A stretch of DNA of 13,130 nt, from assembly GCA_023393375.1 (NCBI GenBank), contig JAEWLI010000168.1:1-13130 (forward strand). The letters run 5' to 3'. The notes beneath the pieces are model-generated. The model was not told the DNA's origin and searched no databases. It saw only the letters and a list, made by a program, of their open reading frames with translations. Below, in pieces: positions 7,095 through 13,130 of the stretch (position 1 is its first letter; each line of letters begins with the position of its first letter). The DNA comes from Bacteroidota bacterium (lineage in GTDB: Bacteria; Bacteroidota; Bacteroidia; Cytophagales; Cyclobacteriaceae). Both the position numbers and the translations under genes were made by a program.

Positions 7095-7724
7095 ATGAAA
7101 ATTAAATTATTTCTTATCTTATTTGGTTGTTTGACCACGCTAAAGGTAAACGGTCAGGAAACTGCGACACAATATACTACAGCAGGGGTAAAATTATTTG
7201 AAGCACAGGATTATGTAAGTGCCATCATTAGTTTTAATAAAGCCATTGATTTGGATAAGAAGCACTTTCTTGCTTATTACATGCGGGGAAATATTAAAAA
7301 AATATTTGAAGATCATCATGGTGCTATGAAGGATTATAATACTGCCATAGAATTGAATCCAAAATTATGTGAAGCATATTATGAAAGGGGCAGTATCAAA
7401 TTTTCTCTTCAGGATTATTATGGTGCCATTGCTGATTTTAGCCAAACAATTGCCCTGAATGATAAATTTGTTGAGGCATATTATAAAAGAGGACAGGCAA
7501 AACACCAGTTAGAAGCATATAATGATGCGATTACCGACTGTTCTAAAATATTGGAAATCAATCCTAAAAATGTTGACGCTTTCTTTTTGAGGGGAATATT
7601 AAGAATAGAACATGGCCAACTTGAAAATGGCTGTTTGGATCTAAGTAAGGCTGGTGAATTGGGTGACATGAAAGCATATGAAATGATCCGTGAAAAATGC
7701 AATACGAAATGTTTGCACTACTAA
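7095..7724 (+). CDS. Secreted TPR-repeat protein with two-cysteine C-terminal cap
   Basis: This 209-residue protein is predicted to be exported and to act as a protein-interaction scaffold; no enzymatic motif is seen. Residues 1-20 are a typical signal peptide, with likely cleavage at N-G/Q around residue 20. C12 follows L-F-G but lies too early for a convincing lipobox. From about 24 to 190 there are roughly five 34-residue TPR units, with recurring A-Y-Y-x-R-G and D-x-x-x-A-I-x-D-x-x-x-A-I patterns. The C-terminus, G-C-L-D-L-S-K-A-G-E-L-G, is a cap seen on Bacteroidota TPR proteins and contains C180 and C202; a further C206 lies near the end. The gene is monocistronic between two terminators. 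A -7-like TAATATTG lies at 7049-7056 (one mismatch). The partner is unknown. Confidence 0.85.
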   Translation: MKIKLFLILFGCLTTLKVNGQETATQYTTAGVKLFEAQDYVSAIISFNKAIDLDKKHFLAYYMRGNIKKIFEDHHGAMKDYNTAIELNPKLCEAYYERGSIKFSLQDYYGAIADFSQTIALNDKFVEAYYKRGQAKHQLEAYNDAITDCSKILEINPKNVDAFFLRGILRIEHGQLENGCLDLSKAGELGDMKAYEMIREKCNTKCLHY

Positions 7725-7771
7725 ATGAACTTCAATGATAAACAGGCAAATGCATAAACTCTCCTAAACTT

Positions 7772-7807
7772 AAATGGGTGGATTTATTGAATCTACCCAT
7801 TTTTTTT
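7772..7807 (+). terminator. Intrinsic terminator between convergent TPR genes
   Basis: The stem AAATGGGTGGAT (7772-7783) pairs with ATCTACCCATTT (7791-7802), with one G-U pair and a 7-base loop, and is followed by an 8-base T run ending at 7807. It ends transcription of the plus-strand TPR gene. It lies 3' of the minus-strand gene ending at 7813 and could also serve that gene, although the minus-strand T tail is short. Confidence 0.82.
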
Positions 7808-7812
7808 AACCA

Positions 7813-8856
7813 TCATCTGCAATATTTATCCGCTAAAGAATCCACAGCATTTAAATTTTCCCGCAAAGCTTTTCTGATATCCATACAAGCATTGTCATAA
7901 TTTCCTTCCGCAATCTCAGAAATGGCCCTCATTTGATATCCTTTCGCATCTTCTGTCAGTTGGATATATTTGTTGAAATCATCAATCGCGAGTTGGTGCT
8001 TGTCCTCTTTTTGAAACCGTATACCTCTGTAATAATATCCGGTTGATAAATTATCATTTATAGCAATGGCCTGACTGTAATACCGGATCGCTTCATCACT
8101 GTTTTGCCAATAATGATCATACAATATACCTAAATATAAATAGGCACTATCAAATGACGGTTCGTTTGTGACAATATATTCAAGGTTTTGTCGTGCCAGG
8201 TCATATTCTCCTTTATCAATTAAAATTAAGCCCTGAAGATATAGCAGTTGAATCATTTGTTCATGGTCAGGCTTTTCATTTAAACCTCTTCTCGTATAAA
8301 TCATTGCTTCTCCAGGCTGATTCATATGATAATACATAATTTCTGCTGCCAATATTGCTGCTTCCGGATTATAACTTCCAAATAATTGGATGGATTCATC
8401 AAGATGTGCCATCGCCTGAGGGTAATCCCCTTTCTGGTAAGCTATCACCCCTTCCTTGTAAAGATTTGCTGATGACTTTCGGATCAAAAAATAATTACCC
8501 ACCAATACAATCAGAACAATGATAAAAATCACTACTGTTCCCTGCATTTTAGTCCTAACCGAATACTTTTCAGTACGACCATGCCTACCTCTGAAACTAC
8601 TTTGATAGGCTTGTTCACGCCGGAAATGCCGATATAATTTTTCATCTGTAAGGGAAATGTCGTACAAATCTTTTTTTACGGTATCACTCAATACCCGGTA
8701 AGCTTCTGTTATTTGCTTAAACTTTTCTTCCGCTTCATGATCATTTGGATGTTTATCAGGATGATATTGTTTGGCCAGATTACGATAGGCTTCTTTAATT
8801 TCATCCGGCGTAGCATGAGTACTAAGTCCTAATAGTTGATAATAATGATCTTTCAT
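7813..8856 (-). CDS. Membrane-anchored J-domain protein with periplasmic TPR region
   Basis: The protein has 347 residues. Residues 1-68 form a J domain with the invariant H-P-D at 32-34, which in this family stimulates the ATPase of DnaK-type Hsp70. A basic linker (about 77-105, rich in Arg/Lys) leads into a single membrane segment at about 106-124, followed by about five TPR units from 131 to 347. The positive charge before the membrane segment predicts the J domain in the cytoplasm and the TPRs outside. It lacks the Gly/Phe region, zinc fingers and C-terminal domains of DnaJ, so it is a specialised co-chaperone rather than the housekeeping DnaJ. It ends in a cap with C324 and C346. The secreted TPR gene is its convergent neighbour. 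Client and partner are unknown. Confidence 0.87.
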   Translation of the reverse strand: MKDHYYQLLGLSTHATPDEIKEAYRNLAKQYHPDKHPNDHEAEEKFKQITEAYRVLSDTVKKDLYDISLTDEKLYRHFRREQAYQSSFRGRHGRTEKYSVRTKMQGTVVIFIIVLIVLVGNYFLIRKSSANLYKEGVIAYQKGDYPQAMAHLDESIQLFGSYNPEAAILAAEIMYYHMNQPGEAMIYTRRGLNEKPDHEQMIQLLYLQGLILIDKGEYDLARQNLEYIVTNEPSFDSAYLYLGILYDHYWQNSDEAIRYYSQAIAINDNLSTGYYYRGIRFQKEDKHQLAIDDFNKYIQLTEDAKGYQMRAISEIAEGNYDNACMDIRKALRENLNAVDSLADKYCR

Positions 8857-8898
8857 GAAAATTATAAGTAAGTCCTATCTTTGTTTGATTCAAGAATT

Positions 8899-8906
8899 CA
8901 AAATTA
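8899..8906 (-). promoter_or_regulatory. -7 promoter element for the J-domain/TPR gene
   Basis: TAATTTTG on the minus strand matches TAnnTTTG exactly and predicts a start near 8892, about 35 bases before the ATG at 8856. There is no TTG at the preferred distance upstream, so the call rests on the -7 half only. Confidence 0.35.
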
Positions 8907-8935
8907 TGATTTGCGAATGACGAATCTTTTTAATT

Positions 8936-8956
8936 CAAAGCTCATAGCTCATAGTC
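8936..8956 (-). repeat. Remnant of the heptamer array (three units)
   Basis: Three phased units, CAAAGCT, CATAGCT and CATAGTC, belong to the same [CG][AG][AT]AGCT family as the arrays near 135 and 1548. The block lies about 7 kb from them, in the gap between dprA and the J-domain gene. The rest of 8857-9127 holds the possible promoter at 8899 and the inverted repeats at 9068-9117; no gene is seen in it. Confidence 0.6.
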
Positions 8957-9067
8957 CCCCACTTTCAGCAAAGCTCCGTAGAAAATAACAGAAAGCCCCG
9001 ATCTTGGACCCGATTCTCCAAATCTCCAACTTCACAGCTCATCCACTTGTTATATGGGAGTTGGTAA

Positions 9068-9117
9068 TATCTCAAATAGTTAATCAGATTGATTTGAGAA
9101 TAACAAATTTTGAGATA
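9068..9117. repeat. Inverted-repeat cluster with two competing right arms
   Basis: The left arm TATCTCAAA (9068-9076) pairs perfectly with TTTGAGATA (9109-9117). The overlapping left arm TCTCAAAT (9070-9077) pairs perfectly with ATTTGAGA (9092-9099). Only one pairing can form at a time. The cluster begins 10 bases after the dprA stop codon on the minus strand. It lacks a clear T tail, so it is not a standard intrinsic terminator. Confidence 0.55.
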
Positions 9118-9127
9118 CAATTGCGAT

Positions 9128-10246
9128 TTACACCAATTTGAATTTCTTACCTGGCAATGATTTGATAACACCTTTAAATTCCAGATTTAACAACAGTCCT
9201 GCCAATTGGTTCATGGGTATCTGCGATTTCCAACTTAAATCATCTATTAATGCTTCCTTACCAGAATGAGTGAGAGTCTCAATCACCTTTAATTCCGATT
9301 CGTTAAAATCTTCCGGAGAATAAAAATCAGGATGTTTCACCTCAGGTACTAATTCTGATGCAGACCAGTTAAGAATGTACTCAATATCTTTTACCGAAGT
9401 AAGAATATGAGCTTTATGGTTTTTGATCAGATTGTTACATCCTGCTGAATAATGCCTGTCGAGGTCACCAGGAACAGCAAACACGTCCTTATTGTAATCA
9501 TTGGCCAGTTCAGCGGTAATCAATGCACCCCCTCTTACCGCTGCCTCAATTACCAGTACGGCGTCAGACATACCTGCTATGATGCGGTTTCTAGCAGGAA
9601 AATTATGGGTGTCGGGTTTTTCATCAAATTTTCTTTCCGTGATCAATCCGCCATTTCCGATCATTTGTGCAGCTACATTCTTATGTACTGAGGGATAAAT
9701 AATATTGATCCCTGATGCCATCACACCAATGGTTTCCAGGCCACAATGCAAGGCAGCTTTATGTGCACAAATGTCAATTCCATAGGCTAATCCACTGATC
9801 ACCTGAACATGGTGGGCCTTCAGCCCTTCTACTATCATGGCTACCGCTTCTTTACCATAATCTGTCGCTTGGCGTGTACCTACTATTGAAACAATCTTTT
9901 TCTTGTTAAGGTTAGCTGATCCTTTATAATATAATACCGACGGTGCATCCAGAATCCGTTTTAAGCGATCGGGATATTCTTTATCGGTAAAATGAAGTAT
10001 GGAAACATTTTCTTTAGCAGCCCGAACGAATTCTTTTTCAGCCCTATCAATCAGGCTGGTCAGGTTGGTTTCTTTAAATACATTCAACAATCTTGGCCCC
10101 ACTCCGGGCACATTTTTCAGTTTGGCAGGTTTGGCCTGAAAAACAGATTTTGCTGATCCAAGGTAACTAATTAATTGTTTGTTGAAAACGTTGCCTATAC
10201 CCGGAACAAAGCTTAGTGCCAGCTGGAATATTTTCTCTTCTGTCAT
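9128..10246 (-). CDS. dprA: DNA-processing protein DprA (Smf family)
   Basis: DprA binds incoming single-stranded DNA during natural transformation and loads RecA onto it in the cytoplasm. The 372-residue protein has an N-terminal helix-hairpin-helix region (about 13-55, with V-P-G-I-G and V-P-G-V-G). The extended Rossmann fold runs from about 85 to 295 with G-T-R-Q-A-T (123-128), S-G-L-A-Y-G-I-D (151-158), F-P-A-R-N-R-I-I-A-G (216-225) and G-G-A-L-I-T-A (239-245). A C-terminal winged-helix (DML1-like) domain occupies about 310-372. The length is normal and no key motif is missing. It lies 5 bases after the MerR gene stop, so the two are almost certainly co-transcribed. DprA is widespread in species not known to be competent, so its presence alone does not prove transformability. 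Confidence 0.95.
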   Translation of the reverse strand: MTEEKIFQLALSFVPGIGNVFNKQLISYLGSAKSVFQAKPAKLKNVPGVGPRLLNVFKETNLTSLIDRAEKEFVRAAKENVSILHFTDKEYPDRLKRILDAPSVLYYKGSANLNKKKIVSIVGTRQATDYGKEAVAMIVEGLKAHHVQVISGLAYGIDICAHKAALHCGLETIGVMASGINIIYPSVHKNVAAQMIGNGGLITERKFDEKPDTHNFPARNRIIAGMSDAVLVIEAAVRGGALITAELANDYNKDVFAVPGDLDRHYSAGCNNLIKNHKAHILTSVKDIEYILNWSASELVPEVKHPDFYSPEDFNESELKVIETLTHSGKEALIDDLSWKSQIPMNQLAGLLLNLEFKGVIKSLPGKKFKLV

Positions 10247-10251
10247 GGATA

Positions 10252-10590
10252 TTATGGCAACTGTTCTTTGATATCTACTAAAAATGATTTTAGCTCCTTC
10301 AATTCATCAATCAACTCCATTTTATTCCTGATCTCATGGGGGTTTTTTTTGATCAATTCCTTTGCACCTTGCAGCGTATAGCCTCTTTCTTTTACCAAAT
10401 GATAGATGGTTCTGATATTTTCAATGTCTTCTTGCGTAAATTGACGGTTTCCTTTTCTGTTTTTGCGAGGTTTTATGTTGGTAAACTCACTTTCCCAAAA
10501 ACGGATCAGTGAAGTGGCCACGTTTAACTGTGCAGCTACTTCACCAATAGAATAATACTTTTTTACAATTTCCTTTTCTTTGTATGGCAT
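10252..10590 (-). CDS. Small MerR-family DNA-binding regulator without effector domain
   Basis: A 112-residue protein starting at ATG 10588-10590 with M-P-Y-K-E-K-E-I. The frame stays open to a TTG at 10632, but the shorter form matches the usual start of this Bacteroidota family. The MerR winged-helix domain (about 12-80) includes Y-Y-S-I-G-E-V-A, the recognition region S-L-I-R-F-W-E and the wing R-K-N-R-K-G-N-R-Q-F-T. A short C-terminal helix likely forms the dimer coiled coil. There is no metal-binding cysteine and no drug-binding domain, so it is not a classic metal or redox sensor. The signal it reads is unknown. It is the first gene of a pair with dprA, and autoregulation is possible but not shown. 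Confidence 0.9.
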   Translation of the reverse strand: MPYKEKEIVKKYYSIGEVAAQLNVATSLIRFWESEFTNIKPRKNRKGNRQFTQEDIENIRTIYHLVKERGYTLQGAKELIKKNPHEIRNKMELIDELKELKSFLVDIKEQLP

Positions 10591-10598
10591 TGCTGGTA

Positions 10599-10625
10599 CA
10601 AATTTAGAAGACATATGTCTATATG
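10599..10625 (-). promoter_or_regulatory. Candidate merR-dprA promoter with very short leader
   Basis: On the minus strand TAAATTTG (10599-10606) matches TAnnTTTG exactly, with a TTG upstream at a 23-base gap, the long end of the normal range. Transcription would start about 2-5 bases before the ATG at 10590, giving a nearly leaderless message. This supports the ATG at 10590 over the upstream TTG at 10632 and ATG at 10614. Confidence 0.4.
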
Positions 10626-10685
10626 AAGACAAGCCTTAAATTACTAAAAATATATTCTGTTTACAAAAAGTTATTCACTTCTTTT

Positions 10686-11894
10686 TTATTCCAATTGCCC
10701 CAAGGTCTTTTCCTTCAAATAGATCCATCCGGAATCATCGATTATTAAATCAGTAGCTTCAGGAAAATCTTCCCGATGCAATCGTTGCAAGCTTTTTACC
10801 GAAAGGTTCTCCGGATCCTTTACTGGCCCGCCTTCATCCCTTTGGATAAAAGAATGAACCCTGGCTTTAATAAATTCGCCTTTTGGTGTGGTATATACCT
10901 TCACTATTGGTGCTAACCCATTTTCTCCCCTCAGATTAAAGCGTGCATAGGTGAGGAAATTACCCAGGCTATAAATGATAAATCGGTTATTATAAATCTC
11001 CACAGCCCGAACCACATGGGGCCCATGGCCGAAAATAATATCTGCCCCGGCATCGATCATTTCATGTGCAAATTTATATACATTCCCCCTGTTTTCCCCA
11101 TAATACATTTCTGTACCCCTGGTCAGGTTCTGATGCTTGCTTCCCTCTGCACCCCCATGAAAAGATACAATCACAATATCGCTGATGGTATCCAGATGAG
11201 CAACGATCGAACGGGCGTAGTCTAATTGATGAATGCTAACTGTTCCTACATTGGGTGAAAAGGCAACAAATCCATAATTCACATCTTCGATTTGAAAAGT
11301 AGTGAAAGGCGTTTGCAAGAGTCCGGCATGGTGAATGCCTAAAGAATCCAATACCTTCATAGTGCTTTCCCGGCCAATATCCCCAAAGTCGCCGGCATGA
11401 TTGTTAGCAGTACTCATTACATCGAACCCTGCAGCTACCAGGTTACCTGCAAAACGTACCGGTGTGCGAAATAAATAACACAAGTCGGGATTGGAACACG
11501 TTTTTGGAGTACCTCCATCATCCAAAATTACTCCTTCCAGGTTGCCGAAAGTTACATCGGCACTATTTAATAAATCATTGACTTCAGCCCATAAATCCCT
11601 GGCATTGTTTGATGGCAGATAACTTTCGTTTGGATAATTGGTTCCCATCATGATATCTCCCACTCCAATGATGGTCAGGGTATCTTTCACTTTTACTGCT
11701 GGAAGGGCATCAACTGTATCAGGTAAATCTATAACCAATTCCGAAGTATCAGTTTCGAATATCACCGTATCCTGAACGAAAACAGTATCAGGAACAGTGG
11801 TTTTGCTTACCCTTGATCCAACTTTACAGGAAGATAAAATAAGGACAGCAAAACAAAACGACAGTAATATCCTGAAGGTGAATGACATTTTCAT
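10686..11894 (-). CDS. CapA-like metallophosphoesterase-fold lipoprotein
   Basis: This 402-residue protein belongs to the CapA/PgsA family (calcineurin-like fold), whose best-known members help make or export poly-gamma-glutamate capsule; the reaction of most members is unproven. A signal peptide ends in the lipobox L-S-S-C with C23 as lipid anchor. A Thr/Val/Asp-rich linker follows to about residue 70. The CapA domain has G-V-G-D-I-M-M-G (D80), G-N-L-E-G-V (N118, E120), N-N-H-A-G-D (164-169), S-F-H-G-G (244-248), G-H-G-P-H-V (289-294) and S-L-G-N-F (309-313), so the metal and phosphate-binding motifs are complete. C133 and C139 may form a disulfide. No pgsB/pgsC genes are adjacent, which argues against a dedicated capsule operon here. 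The M23 gene lies 139 bases upstream on the same strand and the two may be co-transcribed. Confidence 0.9.
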   Translation of the reverse strand: MKMSFTFRILLSFCFAVLILSSCKVGSRVSKTTVPDTVFVQDTVIFETDTSELVIDLPDTVDALPAVKVKDTLTIIGVGDIMMGTNYPNESYLPSNNARDLWAEVNDLLNSADVTFGNLEGVILDDGGTPKTCSNPDLCYLFRTPVRFAGNLVAAGFDVMSTANNHAGDFGDIGRESTMKVLDSLGIHHAGLLQTPFTTFQIEDVNYGFVAFSPNVGTVSIHQLDYARSIVAHLDTISDIVIVSFHGGAEGSKHQNLTRGTEMYYGENRGNVYKFAHEMIDAGADIIFGHGPHVVRAVEIYNNRFIIYSLGNFLTYARFNLRGENGLAPIVKVYTTPKGEFIKARVHSFIQRDEGGPVKDPENLSVKSLQRLHREDFPEATDLIIDDSGWIYLKEKTLGQLE

Positions 11895-12033
11895 AAGAAA
11901 CAGCTTGTATAATATTAACGTTTTGGGGAATAGTTTATCTCCTCCATGCGAAAATAAATTATTGAGAATGTAATTCCAGAAACCCGGAGTATATTTTACC
12001 GGAAGGAATAACCAATGCTCAAAAATAAGCTTT

Positions 12034-13014
12034 TTAAGACAATGACTGGTTTTCTATAGAAGATAATTCCAGGATTTTTTCATATTCTTCAGCATCCAAA
12101 TCGAGGAAGAAATAATGAACGGGATCAACGGGTTTACCATCTCTGATCACTTCGTAGTGGCAATGAGGCGCTGTAGAAGTACCTGTGTTTCCTACATAAC
12201 CAATGCACTCTCCTCTTTTTACTTTTTGTCCGGCTTTCACGATATAATCATTCATATGTGCATACCTGGTTTGAAAACCATAACCATGATCCAACAAAAC
12301 TTCTTTTCCATATCCACTAAGGCCATTGTTCTTGACACTTGCGACTACACCATCACCAGTAGCATAAATGGGTGTGCCTTTAGGTGCCGAGAAATCTACC
12401 CCTGTGTGTAGACGTTTGATTTTATAAATGGGATGGATCCGCATACCAAATCCTGATGCCAAACGGTTCAATTCTTTGTTGGATACCGGTTGGATGGCTG
12501 GTATTGAAGCCAGCATTTCGTCCCGGTTTTTAGCCATTTGTTCGATTTCATCATATGATTTAGTCTGGATGTACATCTGTTTTTTAAGCAAATCAATTTT
12601 CTGAAATACATCCAATAACAAATCTTCACGCTCGAGTTTAGATTCGCGTAATTCCTTATATCTTTCTGTTCCGCCCACACCTGCTCTTCTGATGGATTCT
12701 GGAATTGGATCGGCTTCAAAAATCACCCTATAAACATTGTCATCTCTTTCGCGAAGGAAATCCATCATTTCACCCATCACATTCAACTCCCGGGTAGCTA
12801 CATCATAATAAAATTTTAATTCTTTATTTTCTTTTTTCAACATGGCTTCCTTAGGGGATTCGAAGTGCGCAAAATAGAAGATTACAATGGCTATGGCAAT
12901 AATGGCAGCAACTGAAATGAAACCCAAAAGATTCAAAATTACATCCCCGGTTGTAACTTTTACTCTTTCGTATTTACAGGTCTCGGTATCATAGTAATAT
13001 TTTATTCGCGCCAT
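12034..13014 (-). CDS. Membrane-anchored M23 (LytM-type) peptidase
   Basis: A 326-residue envelope protein expected to cut or bind peptidoglycan cross-bridges. The N-terminus M-A-R-I-K-Y-Y-Y-D-T is typical of a conserved Bacteroidota M23 family. One membrane segment spans about 28-49, so the rest lies in the periplasm. A charged, helical and probably coiled-coil region covers about 55-170. The LytM domain runs from about 180 to 305 and has all zinc ligands: H203 and D207 in H-T-G-V-D, and H286 in H-C-H-Y-E. The catalytic histidines H253 (Y-A-H-M) and H284 are also present, so it should be active rather than a degenerate EnvC-like activator. In related genomes this gene is often divergent from alaS, which could lie just past the window's right edge. 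Confidence 0.93.
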   Translation of the reverse strand: MARIKYYYDTETCKYERVKVTTGDVILNLLGFISVAAIIAIAIVIFYFAHFESPKEAMLKKENKELKFYYDVATRELNVMGEMMDFLRERDDNVYRVIFEADPIPESIRRAGVGGTERYKELRESKLEREDLLLDVFQKIDLLKKQMYIQTKSYDEIEQMAKNRDEMLASIPAIQPVSNKELNRLASGFGMRIHPIYKIKRLHTGVDFSAPKGTPIYATGDGVVASVKNNGLSGYGKEVLLDHGYGFQTRYAHMNDYIVKAGQKVKRGECIGYVGNTGTSTAPHCHYEVIRDGKPVDPVHYFFLDLDAEEYEKILELSSIENQSLS

Positions 13015-13041
13015 AATTCAAACAAATTCTCGTTTTTACTT

Positions 13042-13092
13042 TAGTTTTGCACACATTTTATGTTGCAATTAAAGCATAAAAAATCAAATTTA
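13042..13092. promoter_or_regulatory. Possible divergent promoter region at the right edge
   Basis: Two perfect TAnnTTTG elements face away from each other. TAAATTTG on the minus strand (13085-13092) would serve the M23 gene with a leader of about 65 bases. TAGTTTTG on the plus strand (13042-13049) would serve a gene beyond the window. Neither has a clear -33 TTTG, and the region is A/T-rich, so chance matches are possible. Confidence 0.3.
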
Positions 13093-13130
13093 ACAATTTA
13101 ATTTTTACCAGATATTACGTATTGTATATA

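Noticed and set aside
8876..8883. TATCTTTG on the plus strand as a promoter
   Set aside because: It matches the -7 element, but there is no -33 element and no plus-strand gene downstream; it probably arises by chance.
8965..9171. Small minus-strand frame overlapping the 3' end of dprA
   Set aside because: It overlaps the conserved end of dprA in another frame, shows no domain or plausible start signal, and covers the inverted-repeat cluster.
11970..12033. Terminator between the M23 and CapA-like genes
   Set aside because: Only 4-5 bp stems around CCGG with internal loops can be drawn and no T tail follows, so co-transcription cannot be excluded.
13060..13101. A 13-codon plus-strand frame near the right edge
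   Set aside because: Too short and A/T-rich, with no similarity I recognise; more likely leader sequence of a gene outside the window.

Overview
The window looks like chromosomal DNA of a Bacteroidota bacterium, most likely of the Cytophagales or a nearby group. Four things point there: a TlpA-type thioredoxin with an N-terminal DUF4369-like region, several Bacteroidota-style TPR and lipoprotein genes, the arrangement M23 peptidase / effector-less MerR / DprA, and repeated perfect matches to the Bacteroidota sigma-A -7 element TAnnTTTG with no Shine-Dalgarno pattern at starts. Genes are intact and mostly housekeeping; no integrase, transposase, CRISPR array, tRNA or rRNA was recognised.

Layout, left to right. 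Positions 1-279 hold a tandem array of degenerate 7-base units. A lipoprotein thiol-disulfide oxidoreductase (280-1371, minus) follows, with a well-formed promoter at 1515-1544. The 533-base gap 1372-1904 holds the 5' leader of that gene and more heptamer arrays, which switch orientation inside the gap. An RluD-like 23S rRNA pseudouridine synthase (1905-2936, minus) is divergent from a full-length cobalamin-dependent methionine synthase, metH (3097-6822, plus), which probably starts at TTG and ends in a strong hairpin terminator. Next come a secreted TPR protein (7095-7724, plus) and, convergent with it across a terminator, a membrane J-domain/TPR protein (7813-8856, minus). The gap 8857-9127 contains a small heptamer remnant and an inverted-repeat cluster. 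The right third is all on the minus strand: dprA (9128-10246) and a small MerR regulator (10252-10590) form a two-gene operon, preceded by a CapA-like lipoprotein (10686-11894) and a membrane-anchored M23 peptidase (12034-13014).

The genes do not form one pathway. Themes are envelope maintenance (TlpA-like, CapA-like, M23), RNA modification (RluD), methionine/C1 metabolism (MetH) and DNA uptake/processing (DprA). The most unusual content is non-coding: phased arrays of a 7-bp unit, consensus AGCT[TA][TC][CG], in at least two gaps, in both orientations, plus a remnant in a third. A second observation is that the two convergent TPR proteins end with the same two-cysteine cap at identical spacing (C-x21-C).
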